A stretch of 64,000 nucleotides of DNA from Shinella sp. WSJ-2 (GTDB lineage: Bacteria; Pseudomonadota; Alphaproteobacteria; Rhizobiales; Rhizobiaceae), in NCBI RefSeq assembly GCF_003432075.1, contig NZ_QWBU01000016.1:1-64000 (forward strand), written 5' to 3'. Under the pieces are notes generated by a model that saw only the letters and a program-made list of their open reading frames with translations, did not search any database and was not told the DNA's origin. Below, piece after piece: positions 18,606 through 26,934 of this stretch (position 1 is its first letter; every line of letters begins with the position of its first letter). A program made the translations under genes and the position numbers.

Positions 18606-19646
18606 TCACGCCCGCCGGAGGGCGGCCGTTATGCGTGATTTCAGGCGGTCCCACAGCGCGACGAGGCCATCGGGCTCAAGCACCAGGAACAGGATGATGA
18701 AGGCGCCGATGACGATGCGCTGCGTCATGTCGAGCACGCCGGAATCGAAGACGTCGCCGAGCAGGAAGGACCCGAGCCGGGAAAGCACCAACGGGAAGAC
18801 CACGATCAGCGCCGCACCGAAGAAGGCGCCGCGGATCGAGGCGAGGCCGCCGATGATGACGATGAACAGGATCTGGAACGACCGGTCGAGATTGAAGCCG
18901 GCCGGCTCCACCGTGCGCAGATAGGCGAAGGCCCAGAGCACGCCGGCAACGCCGATGATGAAGGAGGAAACCCCGAAGGCGAGCAGCTTGGTGCGCAGCA
19001 CCGGCACGCCGATGATGCGCGCAGCGGTCTCGTTGTCGCGTACCGCGATGAAGTTGCGGCCGGTCTGCGAGGAGACGAGGCGGTGGGCGAGGAAGGTGAG
19101 GACCGCCACGACCGTCAGCGCGAAGAGATAGCGGCCGACCGGGCCTTCGAAGGAAAGGCCGGCAAGCGACAGCGGCGGCGCATCGATGACGCCGGAGGCG
19201 GAATTGTTGGAGAACCAGCCGAATTTCGTCAGCGCCCATTGCACGAAGAACTGCGCGGCAAGTGTCGAGACGGCGAGGTAGAAACCGCGCAGGCGCAGGC
19301 TCGGCAGGCCGAAGACGATGCCGATCGCCGCCGCCGACAGGCCGGCGAGCACGATCGAGGCAATGAGCGGCAGCGCCTCGACGCGCAGGTTGAAATTATA
19401 GGCCGCGAAGGCGCCGACGGCCATGAAGGCGGCCGAGCCAAGCGAGACCTGGCCGGCATAGCCTGTCAGGATGTTGAGCCCGACACCGGCAAGGCTCAGC
19501 GCCAGGAAAGGCAGCAGGATCGCCTCGAAGAGATAACTCGAGCCGATGAAGGGCACGACCAGATAGGCGACGGCCAGCACCGCAAGCGTTCCGGCGCGGA
19601 ACGGCAGCGAGAGGGGCGGAGAAAGATCGGCTGTGACGGCGGACAT
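18606..19646 (-). CDS. Liv-type ABC transporter permease (LivM-like)
   Basis: This 346-residue membrane protein starts MSAVTADLSPPLSLPFRAG. It has about nine or ten hydrophobic segments and the LivM signature region GLNILTGYAGQVSLGSAAF. The start lies 2 bases from the end of the preceding permease gene, so the two are coupled. A longer upstream reading frame overlaps that gene and is rejected. It pairs with the LivH-like product as the transport channel of the sulfur operon. Confidence 0.86.
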   Translation of the reverse strand: MSAVTADLSPPLSLPFRAGTLAVLAVAYLVVPFIGSSYLFEAILLPFLALSLAGVGLNILTGYAGQVSLGSAAFMAVGAFAAYNFNLRVEALPLIASIVLAGLSAAAIGIVFGLPSLRLRGFYLAVSTLAAQFFVQWALTKFGWFSNNSASGVIDAPPLSLAGLSFEGPVGRYLFALTVVAVLTFLAHRLVSSQTGRNFIAVRDNETAARIIGVPVLRTKLLAFGVSSFIIGVAGVLWAFAYLRTVEPAGFNLDRSFQILFIVIIGGLASIRGAFFGAALIVVFPLVLSRLGSFLLGDVFDSGVLDMTQRIVIGAFIILFLVLEPDGLVALWDRLKSRITAALRRA

Positions 19647-19647
19647 G

Positions 19648-20544
19648 TCAGACCCTTTCCACGAGCTTCTGGCCGAACAGGCCGGAGGGGCGGACAAGCA
19701 GGAAGGCGAGTGCCACGACATAGGCGAACCAGCCCTCGATGCCGCCGCCGAAATAATCGCCGATATAGACCTCGGCGAGTTTTTCGGATGCGCCGACGAT
19801 CAGACCACCGACGATGGCGCCGAGAATGGAATCGAAGCCGCCGAGGACCAGCACCGGCAGCGCCTTCAGCACCACCAGCGACAGCGAGAACTGCACGCCG
19901 AGGCGCGCGCCCCAAAGCAGGCCGGCGACCAGCGCGACGAGGCCGGCCGCCGCCCACACGCTCGCCCAGATCCAGGGCAGCTTGAGACCGACGGCAAGGG
20001 CCGCGAACTGATCGTCCGCCACGGCGCGGAAGCCGAGGCCGATGCGGGTGTAGCGGAAGAAGGCCGAGAGCGCCGCCACCATGCCGGCCGCGACAAGGGC
20101 GGCGAAGATGTCGAACTGGCTGATGAACACGCCGCCGACATCGAAGGGGATATCCTCGATGCCGAGATCGAGACCATGAACCTGCGTGCCCCAGATGAGC
20201 TGCGCCGCCCCCTCGATGATGTAGGAAAGGCCGAGGGTGGCCATGAACAGCGTGATCGGCGGCTTGTTGGTGAGCGGCCGCAGCACCGTGCGCTCGATGG
20301 CGATGCCGATGACGACCATCGCCGCGAAGGTGATGGCAAAAGCCACGGCGAAGGGCACGCCCTTCTCTACGAGGCTGACGAAGGTGAGCGCAGCGAAGAG
20401 GAGCAGTGCACCCTGCGAGAAATTCAAAACGCCCGAGGTCTTATAGATCAGTACGAAGCCGATCGCGACGAGGGAATACATCACGCCGGAGAGCAGCCCG
20501 CCGATCAGCACCTCGGTAAAGAAAAGCCAGTCGAATTCGGCCAT
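19648..20544 (-). CDS. Liv-type ABC transporter permease (LivH-like)
   Basis: This 298-residue membrane protein has the LivH pattern, with GVMYSLVAIGFVLIYKTSGV near the N-terminus and VLGGFDSILGAIVGGLIVGA near the C-terminal third. Its start overlaps the stop of the upstream LivG-like gene by one base (TGATG). It is the second channel subunit of the transporter in the msuE-sfnG-sfnB operon. Confidence 0.87.
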   Translation of the reverse strand: MAEFDWLFFTEVLIGGLLSGVMYSLVAIGFVLIYKTSGVLNFSQGALLLFAALTFVSLVEKGVPFAVAFAITFAAMVVIGIAIERTVLRPLTNKPPITLFMATLGLSYIIEGAAQLIWGTQVHGLDLGIEDIPFDVGGVFISQFDIFAALVAAGMVAALSAFFRYTRIGLGFRAVADDQFAALAVGLKLPWIWASVWAAAGLVALVAGLLWGARLGVQFSLSLVVLKALPVLVLGGFDSILGAIVGGLIVGASEKLAEVYIGDYFGGGIEGWFAYVVALAFLLVRPSGLFGQKLVERV

Positions 20545-21455
20545 CAGATGCCCTCCCCGTCTTCGTTTTCCGGCGGTACGCCGAGATAGGCGTCGATGAC
20601 ACGCTGGTCGCTCGCGATCTCCTGCGGCGTGCCGTCGGCGATCTTGCGGCCGTAGTCGAGCACGGCGATACGGTCGGACAGGCCCATGACGACCCCGATA
20701 TCGTGCTCGATCAGCACGACGGTGATGGCGTATTCGTCGCGGGCGAGGCGCACGTAGTCGGCAAGCTCGTTCTTCTCCGTCGCCGTCATGCCCGCCATGG
20801 GTTCGTCGAGCAGCAGGATGCGCGGTTCGGCAGCCAGCGCACGGGCGAGCTCGACGCGCTTCTGCAGACCATAGGGCAGCGTGCCGGCGAGCCGGTCGAC
20901 GTAAGGTGCCAAGTGCAGGAAATCGATGACGCGGCGCGCCCTTTCGCGCGCATCCGCCTGTTCGCGGCGCGCATTCGGCAGGCCGATGATCTGGCTCAGG
21001 AAATTCGAGCGCCCGGCATAGGCACGGCCGGCGGCGACATTGTCGAGCACGCTCAGCCCCTTGAAGAGGGCGAGATTCTGGAAGGTGCGGGCGACGCCGA
21101 GCTTGGCCAGCTTCTGTGTCGGCACTGGCCAGTAGGCGGCGCCGTTGATGGCGACATGGCCGCGGTCCGGCTTATAGACGCCCGAGATGACATTGATCAA
21201 CGAACTCTTGCCGGCGCCGTTCGGGCCGATGATCGCGCGGATCTCGCCATGACGAACCGAGAGATCGACATCCTTGAGCGCCACCACGCCGCCGAAGGAC
21301 AGATCGATGCCGTGCAGTTCCAGCGCAAGCGCCGCGTCCGTCCGGGGGCCGGGCGCCTCCGCAGCCGCACCCCGCAGAGCAAGATGCTCCGCGATGTCGG
21401 GCGGGACAGCCACCTCGCTGCTGAGGCCGACGAGCAGAAAATTCGATGCCGACAT
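20544..21455 (-). CDS. Liv-type ABC transporter ATP-binding protein (LivG-like) with N-terminal extension
   Basis: This 303-residue ATPase has Walker A GPNGAGKSSLIN, signature LPYGLQKRVELARAL, Walker B ILLLDEPMAGMTA and the LivG-specific C-terminus (DYGRKIADGTPQEI). About 45 residues precede the ATPase core (MSASNFLLVGLSSEV onward), longer than in typical LivG. A later start in the extension is possible but I see no ATG close to the core. It lies directly after sfnG in the sulfur operon. Confidence 0.84.
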   Translation of the reverse strand: MSASNFLLVGLSSEVAVPPDIAEHLALRGAAAEAPGPRTDAALALELHGIDLSFGGVVALKDVDLSVRHGEIRAIIGPNGAGKSSLINVISGVYKPDRGHVAINGAAYWPVPTQKLAKLGVARTFQNLALFKGLSVLDNVAAGRAYAGRSNFLSQIIGLPNARREQADARERARRVIDFLHLAPYVDRLAGTLPYGLQKRVELARALAAEPRILLLDEPMAGMTATEKNELADYVRLARDEYAITVVLIEHDIGVVMGLSDRIAVLDYGRKIADGTPQEIASDQRVIDAYLGVPPENEDGEGI

Positions 21456-21564
21456 GGTCCGTTCCGTCCATTGCCCACCGGGCACAGGATTCCCTTCGCG
21501 GACACGATCGCGCCCGCGTTGCAGGGAGCGGCGGCCGAGCCGCCGCTCCGTTTGTTCGTTTGGC

Positions 21565-22668
21565 TTATTCAGCCGCGATGGCGGCGCTCTCCTCGGCCTC
21601 TTCCAGCGCGCGCACCAGCGGAATGACGTGCTTGCCGAAATACTCGACCTCTTCCTGGAAATGCAGGAAGCCGAGCAGGATGAGATCGGCGCCAGCGCGT
21701 TTCAGGCGCACGATACGCTCGGCCACCTGCTTCGGCGTGCCGATGAGGTTGGAACGGAAGCCGTCATTATACTGGACGAGGTCCTCGAAGCTCGATTTCG
21801 CCCAGTTGCCCTCGCCCTCAGGCGAAGACTTGCCGGCATTCTTCACCTCGTGGCCGAAGGCGTTGACCGCTTCGGGATTGGCCTTCTCGATGATTTCGGC
21901 AAGAACGGCCTTCGCCTCTTCCTCGGTCTCGCGCACGATGGCGAAAGCATTGACACCGACCTTGACCGAATGGTTGTTCTCCCGCGCCTTCGCCCTGATA
22001 TCGTTGACCTGCTTGGCGATTTCCTCCGGCGTGTTGCCGTTGGTGAAGTACCAGTCGGAGACGCGCGATGCCATGTCGCGTGCAGCGCGCGATGAACCGC
22101 CCTGGAAGATTTCCGGCTGCGGATCGATCGGCTTAGGCTTCAGCGAATAGTTGTTGAAGCGGTAGAAATCGCCGCGGAACGTAAAGTTGTCTTCCGTCCA
22201 GATACCGCGCAGCGCGCGGATGAACTCTTCCGAGCGGCGGTAGCGCTCGTCATGGTCGAGCCAGGGCTCGCCGATGGCGTGGAATTCGCCGCGGAACCAG
22301 CCGCTGACGACGTTGACGGCGACGCGACCGTTCGTCAGGTGGTTGATCGTGGCGATCTGCTTGGCGGCGAGCGCCGGATTCCAAGGGCCGGGCAGGATCG
22401 CCGCGATAACCTTCAGTGTCGTCGTCGATTCCAGCAAGGCATGGCTGAACGAGACGGATTCATGTTGGAACTCCGCGCCGTATCCGGCCGTGAAGCGGAT
22501 CTGGCTCAGCGCATAGTCGAAGCCGCTCGCTTCCGCGATCTGGGCGAGCTTGCGATTGTAGTCGATCGTCCAGCTGGTGCGCTGCTCGATATTGGAAATG
22601 ACGAGACCGCCGGAGACATTCGGCACCCAATAGGCGAATTTCACGGCGTCCCTGCTCTGTTCAGTCAT
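21565..22668 (-). CDS. sfnG: Dimethyl sulfone monooxygenase SfnG (FMNH2-dependent)
   Basis: This 367-residue luciferase-fold monooxygenase starts MTEQSRDAVKFAYWVPNVSG, with GAGGAG 8 bases before the ATG. Segments such as AYWVPNVSGGLVISNIEQR, NVVSGWFRGEFHAIGEPW and EIFQGGSSRAARDMA match the SfnG group, which oxidises dimethyl sulfone to methanesulfinate using reduced FMN. The reductase gene (msuE) lies immediately upstream and the other genes of the operon encode a transporter and SfnB. The unit would let the cell draw sulfur from sulfones when sulfate is scarce. Confidence 0.9.
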   Translation of the reverse strand: MTEQSRDAVKFAYWVPNVSGGLVISNIEQRTSWTIDYNRKLAQIAEASGFDYALSQIRFTAGYGAEFQHESVSFSHALLESTTTLKVIAAILPGPWNPALAAKQIATINHLTNGRVAVNVVSGWFRGEFHAIGEPWLDHDERYRRSEEFIRALRGIWTEDNFTFRGDFYRFNNYSLKPKPIDPQPEIFQGGSSRAARDMASRVSDWYFTNGNTPEEIAKQVNDIRAKARENNHSVKVGVNAFAIVRETEEEAKAVLAEIIEKANPEAVNAFGHEVKNAGKSSPEGEGNWAKSSFEDLVQYNDGFRSNLIGTPKQVAERIVRLKRAGADLILLGFLHFQEEVEYFGKHVIPLVRALEEAEESAAIAAE

Positions 22669-22690
22669 GGGGTACTCCTCTCTTCCTGTG

Positions 22691-23281
22691 TCAGTTGGCG
22701 GCCGTTTCGCGCGCAACGACGCGAAGGGCCGGATGGGTGTCGCCGGCGGCAAGGACCGTGGCGGGCAATAGATCGAACAGGTCGGCGACGGCGCGCTCGA
22801 TGCGGGCTTCGACGGCCGGGTTCGAAAGCGTGTATTCGGTGAAATCGGCCTCGACGGCGTAAACCGTCGTCGGCACGGTGACGGCGCCGAAGAAGCCGAG
22901 CAGCGGGCGAAACTGGTGCTCCAGCATCAGTCCGTGCAGTGGCGTGCCGCCGGTCGCAGCAAGGACGACGCGCTTGCCCTGCAAGGCCCGAAAATCGACG
23001 AGATCGAAGAGATGCTTGAGCGCGCCGGTATAGGAGGCACGATAGACCGGCGAGCCGACGACGAGCACGTCCGCACTTTCGACGGCATCGATCAGCGCCC
23101 TTCCGGCGTCGTCGAGCTGGTCGGCACGCAGCGCCCGGAACAGCACCGGCGCGGCATCGGCAAGGTCGATTACCTCGGCCGATACATCGGCCACCCGCCC
23201 GATCGCGGCCACAATGCGCTCGACAACATGCGCCGTGCGTGATGGCCGCTTGACGCTGCCGGAAATTCCCAGGATCTTCAT
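22691..23281 (-). CDS. msuE: NAD(P)H-dependent FMN reductase (MsuE/SsuE type)
   Basis: This 196-residue flavodoxin-like reductase has the FMN-phosphate loop GISGSVKRPSRTAHV near the N-terminus and GSPVYRASYTGALKHLFDLV, the family hallmark, near residue 78. It supplies FMNH2 to the SfnG monooxygenase encoded next. A GAGGG ribosome site precedes the ATG. It is the first gene of the sulfur operon. The promoter region upstream is unusually AT-rich (23281-23340), with a GATAAT element on the minus strand near 23332. Confidence 0.87.
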   Translation of the reverse strand: MKILGISGSVKRPSRTAHVVERIVAAIGRVADVSAEVIDLADAAPVLFRALRADQLDDAGRALIDAVESADVLVVGSPVYRASYTGALKHLFDLVDFRALQGKRVVLAATGGTPLHGLMLEHQFRPLLGFFGAVTVPTTVYAVEADFTEYTLSNPAVEARIERAVADLFDLLPATVLAAGDTHPALRVVARETAAN

Positions 23282-23410
23282 GACGCCCTCACACTTTTAT
23301 AATTTATATTTTCCATGGATTTTGTGGATTATCAAAGACGGCAATTCCAATATTTGCGTCATTCGTAAAATGCATTGGCGTTCATGCCCGCGCAGGCAAA
23401 CGATCTCGCA

Positions 23411-23447
23411 TCACCGAGGGACGGTGACGAGAAGGGACAAGGTCCCT
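23411..23447 (-). terminator. Pair of small hairpins after the Dpp-type operon
   Basis: TCACCG/CGGTGA (23411-23416 with 23422-23427) and AGGGAC/GTCCCT (23433-23438 with 23442-23447) lie 33-69 bases after the last gene of the Dpp-type operon. Both stems are perfect but short and lack a T run. Terminator function is only possible. Confidence 0.3.
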
Positions 23448-23479
23448 CCCTGGCTCCCGATACAGCATTGGACGGTCGT

Positions 23480-24229
23480 CTAGCCGCCTGGCATCCTGGG
23501 CGTGCTGGCAAGCAGTTTTTGGGTATAGGAATGCTTAGGGCGGGCAAGGATTTCCCGGGTCGCGCCTTGCTCGACGATCCTGCCTTTTTCCAGCACCACC
23601 AGTCTTTCACACAGCAGAGCCACGAGGGCGATATCGTGCGAAACAACGATAAAAGTCATTCGTTCAGAAAGCGTGCGCAGCAGATCGATGATGCGGGTGC
23701 GCGTGGTCAGATCCAGGGCACTCACCACCTCGTCGGCGATGATCAGATCGGGTTTCGCGACGATTGCCCGCGCGATGGCGATCCGCTGGCGCTGGCCGCC
23801 GGAAAATTCGTGGGGGTAGCGCACGGCGGCATCGGCGGGCAGATCGACATCCTTGAGGGCCTGCATTACCGCCGCGGCGATGTCGGTGTCGACCTTGAGG
23901 GAGCGCAGCGGTTCCGCGATGATGTCGAAAACACGCTGGCGCGGATCGAGCGAGGAATAGGGATCCTGGAAAACTGCCTGCACGCTGCGCCGGAAGCCGC
24001 GCATGAAGGCGCGATCGGACGTATCGAGAGGATTGCCGCGAAACGCGATCGCACCGGTGGAGACGCGCTCCAGCCCAATCAACAGCTTCAGCAGGGTCGT
24101 CTTGCCGGAGCCGGATTCCCCAACGATGCCGAGATTGTCGCCGGCGGTCACGGTGAGGTCGATACCATGCAGCACCGGCTTCGTCTTCGTGTAGCCGAAG
24201 GAAACACCGGAGAGGTCGAGCAGCGTCAC
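23480..24229 (-). CDS. Dpp/Nik-type ABC transporter ATP-binding protein, second ATPase
   Basis: This 249-residue ATPase has Walker A GESGSGKTTLLKLL, signature FSGGQRQRIAIARAI and Walker B LIIADEVVSALD. It lacks the C-terminal oligopeptide extension of full-length DppF or OppF (about 330 residues), so its size matches the NikE-like short form. It overlaps the upstream ATPase gene by 4 bases (ATGA). It is the last gene of a five-gene operon. Confidence 0.85.
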   Translation of the reverse strand: MTLLDLSGVSFGYTKTKPVLHGIDLTVTAGDNLGIVGESGSGKTTLLKLLIGLERVSTGAIAFRGNPLDTSDRAFMRGFRRSVQAVFQDPYSSLDPRQRVFDIIAEPLRSLKVDTDIAAAVMQALKDVDLPADAAVRYPHEFSGGQRQRIAIARAIVAKPDLIIADEVVSALDLTTRTRIIDLLRTLSERMTFIVVSHDIALVALLCERLVVLEKGRIVEQGATREILARPKHSYTQKLLASTPRMPGG

Positions 24230-25035
24230 AGGGTGGTCTCCAGGGCTTTGTCAAAGGCGCGAGCGGCCGCGACCAAACCTTGCGTATAGGGATGGGCGGG
24301 GTGCTGGAAGAGCGGACCGACCAAGCCGGCCTCGATCAGCTCGCCATGGCGCATCACCAGCGCCCGTTCCGCGATGGTGGCGACGACCGGCAGGTCGTGA
24401 CTGATGAACAGAAGCCCCATCCCCTCGTCACGCACCAGCCCCTCAAGCAATTTTAGCACCTCGGCCTGGGTGGTGACGTCGAGCGCCGTCGTCGGCTCGT
24501 CCGCGATCAAAAGTTTCGGCCGGCAGGCAAGCGCCATCGCGATGGCCGCGCGCTGACGCTGCCCGCCGGAAACGCCATGCGGATAGGCTCGTGCGATGCG
24601 CTCGGGTTCCGGCAACGCAACACGATCGAGAAGTGCGAGGACACGCCTCCGCACCTCGGCCTTGCCTGGCCTTTCGCCATCACGGAGCGCGCGGCGGCGC
24701 ACCACTTCCCCGACCTGATCCCCGATCCGCATCAGCGGATCGAGAGCGGTGATCGGTTCCTGGAACACGGCGGCGATGCTGACGCCGCGCAACGGCACGA
24801 GATCGCGGTCGCGCGCGCCGATCACCTGATGCCCGTCGAGGCGGATCGAGCCGCCGACGCGCATGGTGTCCGGCAAAAGGCCGAGCACGGCGAGCGCCGT
24901 CAGCGACTTGCCGGAGCCGGATTCGCCGATCAGACCGACCCGCTCCCCGGCGCCGATCGAGAAGGACACGCCGGAGACGAGCGTGCGCCCGGCGGCGCGG
25001 ATGTCGAGGTTCTCGACGGACAACAAGGCGCTCAC
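24226..25035 (-). CDS. Dpp/Nik-type ABC transporter ATP-binding protein, first ATPase
   Basis: This 269-residue ATPase has Walker A GESGSGKSLTALAV, the Q-loop QEPITALDPLMRIG, signature VSGGQRQRAAIAMAL and Walker B LLIADEPTTALD. The length again fits the short NikD-like type. It overlaps its neighbours by 4 bases on both sides, so translation is coupled along the operon. It works as a heterodimer with the 23480-24229 product. Confidence 0.86.
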   Translation of the reverse strand: MSALLSVENLDIRAAGRTLVSGVSFSIGAGERVGLIGESGSGKSLTALAVLGLLPDTMRVGGSIRLDGHQVIGARDRDLVPLRGVSIAAVFQEPITALDPLMRIGDQVGEVVRRRALRDGERPGKAEVRRRVLALLDRVALPEPERIARAYPHGVSGGQRQRAAIAMALACRPKLLIADEPTTALDVTTQAEVLKLLEGLVRDEGMGLLFISHDLPVVATIAERALVMRHGELIEAGLVGPLFQHPAHPYTQGLVAAARAFDKALETTL

Positions 25036-25889
25036 CGGCTTCTCCTTCGGGTCGGGTCGGCGACGTCACGCAGCCCATCGGCAAAGAGATTGAGGCCGAT
25101 TACCAGCGAAACCAGCGCAAGACCGGGCGCGATAGCGCCAAAGGGGGCGGTATAGACGGAGGCCTGCGCCTCCTGCAGCAACCGTCCCCAGGAGGCATTC
25201 GGCGGCGGGGCACCGAGGCCGAGATAGGAGAGCGACGCCTCGGCGATGACGGCAAGCCCGAACTGAAGCGCGAAATTGACGATCAGCGTCGGCCAGATAT
25301 TGGGCAGGACATGGATGCGCACGATGGCGGGCCAGGACGTGCCGGAAATCCGCGCGGCGGTGATGTAGTCCATCGCGAGAATGCGCTTGGCGAGAATGCG
25401 CGTCAGCCGGGCGACGATGGCAGAACCGGCAATGCCGATGGCGAGGATCGCGGTGCCGAGGCTTGCGCCATCGCTGGAGGCGACGATCAGCATGGCGAGC
25501 AGCAGCGTCGGGAAGGCGATGAGAATATCGAGGGCGGCGGCCAGCACATCGTCGAGCGTGCGCGTGGCAAAGGCGGCGAACACGCCGACGGTAACGCCGA
25601 TCAACGCGCCAAGGAAGACCGCACCGCAACCGACGACGAGCGCGATACGCGAACCGATCATGATCTGCGTCATCAGGTCACGGCCGAGCCGGTCCGTACC
25701 GGCCCAATGAAGGAACGACGGCCCCTCGAGCCGGCCGCCCACCATGTCGCCGACACCATAGGGCGTCCAGACGAGCGAAAGCAGCGCCACGACGACGTGC
25801 AATCCCACCAGCAGACCGCCAACGACGAGCGGCCACGGCAGCGCGGACTTTTGCGGCACATGTGCGTCAAGCGTTTCCGGCACAGTCAT
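25032..25889 (-). CDS. Dpp/Nik-type ABC transporter permease (DppC-like)
   Basis: This 285-residue membrane protein has the DppC layout: one N-terminal membrane segment, a periplasmic stretch with FLHWAGTDRLGRDLMTQIMI (a family hallmark) and a permease core with TAARISGTSWPAIVRIHVLP as the cytoplasmic loop. It overlaps the DppB-like gene and the first ATPase gene by 4 bases each. Confidence 0.87.
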   Translation of the reverse strand: MTVPETLDAHVPQKSALPWPLVVGGLLVGLHVVVALLSLVWTPYGVGDMVGGRLEGPSFLHWAGTDRLGRDLMTQIMIGSRIALVVGCGAVFLGALIGVTVGVFAAFATRTLDDVLAAALDILIAFPTLLLAMLIVASSDGASLGTAILAIGIAGSAIVARLTRILAKRILAMDYITAARISGTSWPAIVRIHVLPNIWPTLIVNFALQFGLAVIAEASLSYLGLGAPPPNASWGRLLQEAQASVYTAPFGAIAPGLALVSLVIGLNLFADGLRDVADPTRRRSR

Positions 25890-26851
25890 GCCGCACCTCC
25901 GGCCATGCGGCCACGCAGGCGCGGATCGATCAGGCGCTGGAGAAGATCGGCGGCAAAGCCGAGCAGCAGGACCAGCAGCGTCGAGACGAAGAGCAAGCCC
26001 TGCACATTGGGATAGTCGCGCTGCTCGATGCCGAGCAGAAGCATGGAGCCGAGGCCCGGCAGCGCAAAGACCCGCTCCACCACGACAGCACCGAGCAGCG
26101 TCGAGGCCAACTCGATGCCGAGCACGGAAATCACCGGCACCGCGCCGTTGCGGATACCATGGCGGATCAATGCCTCGGAAAAGGTCGCACCCAGCGCCCG
26201 CGCCGTGCGCAGGTAATCGCTGCCGAGCACGTCCTGCGTCGCCGAGCGCACATAGCGGATCAGCGAAGCCGACATGACGATGGCGATGGTCGCGACCGGC
26301 AGGACGAGCGCCTGCAAAGCGACACCGGGCGATTGCCAGCCGCGCGAGGGAAATCCGCCGGAGGGGAAGAGCCGCAGATTGACCGCGAAGAGAGTGACGA
26401 GAAGGATGCCGATCCAGAACACCGGCACCGCGATGCCAAGCTGCGAGACGACGGAGATCAGCCCGCCATACCAGCGGTTCTGGCGCACCACCGAGAGGAT
26501 GCCGAGCGGCACGGCGACGGCGATGGCGACGATGAAGGCGAGCAGCGTCAGCGGCACGGTAACGATGAGGCGCTTGCCGATCTCAGCCAGAACGGGTGCG
26601 CCCGAGACGAAGGAATTGCCGAGATCGAAGCGGGCCAGGCTGCCGGCAAAACGCAGGAACTGCTCATAGAGCGGCAGGTCCGAGCCGACCTGCTTGCGCG
26701 CCGCCTCGATCTGCGCGGCATCCGCCCCGACGGAGACCAGCGCATTTGCGGGATCGCCCGGCAGGAGGCGCAGCAGCACGAACAGAATGACGGCGGCAAT
26801 GACGACCGACAGCGCCAGAATTGCCGAGCGGCGGATTATGTAGGAAAATAT
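25886..26851 (-). CDS. Dpp/Nik-type ABC transporter permease (DppB-like), apparent non-standard ATA start
   Basis: The conserved permease contains FVLLRLLPGDPANALVS and the loop RTARALGATFSEALIRHG. The first usual start codon in frame is a GTG at 26779, inside the first membrane helix, giving 297 residues and a truncated helix. Upstream in frame, the sequence IFSYIIRRSAILALSVVI completes a normal DppB N-terminus. It begins at an ATA codon (26851-26849) placed 8 bases after AGAGG, with an in-frame TGA at 26866-26864. There is no in-frame ATG, GTG or TTG between. I infer an ATA start, or a mutated ATG. The rest of the gene is intact. Confidence 0.7.
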   Translation of the reverse strand: MFSYIIRRSAILALSVVIAAVILFVLLRLLPGDPANALVSVGADAAQIEAARKQVGSDLPLYEQFLRFAGSLARFDLGNSFVSGAPVLAEIGKRLIVTVPLTLLAFIVAIAVAVPLGILSVVRQNRWYGGLISVVSQLGIAVPVFWIGILLVTLFAVNLRLFPSGGFPSRGWQSPGVALQALVLPVATIAIVMSASLIRYVRSATQDVLGSDYLRTARALGATFSEALIRHGIRNGAVPVISVLGIELASTLLGAVVVERVFALPGLGSMLLLGIEQRDYPNVQGLLFVSTLLVLLLGFAADLLQRLIDPRLRGRMAGGAA

Positions 26852-26873
26852 GGTGGTTACCTCTCACAAGCGC

Positions 26874-26906
26874 GGACGCCGCCTGAAAATAGGTCAGGCG
26901 GCGTCC
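26874..26906 (-). terminator. Intercistronic hairpin after the Dpp-type binding-protein gene
   Basis: GGACGCCGCCTGA pairs perfectly with TCAGGCGGCGTCC (13 bases, 7-base loop). It starts 28 bases after the binding-protein stop and ends just before the ribosome site of the DppB-like gene. No T run. Confidence 0.65.
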
Positions 26907-26934
26907 GGTGTCGAGCTTGCCTTTGCGGGACAGT

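Noticed and set aside
23325-23335. TGGATTATCAA, one mismatch from the marR palindrome, upstream of msuE
   Set aside because: It overlaps a GATAAT -10-like element and lies in an unrelated sulfur operon. It is probably a chance match, and a warning that the motif is short.
25886-26779. DppB-like gene as a truncated pseudogene
   Set aside because: The missing helix is present in frame just upstream, and there is no stop or frameshift. Only the start codon is unusual.
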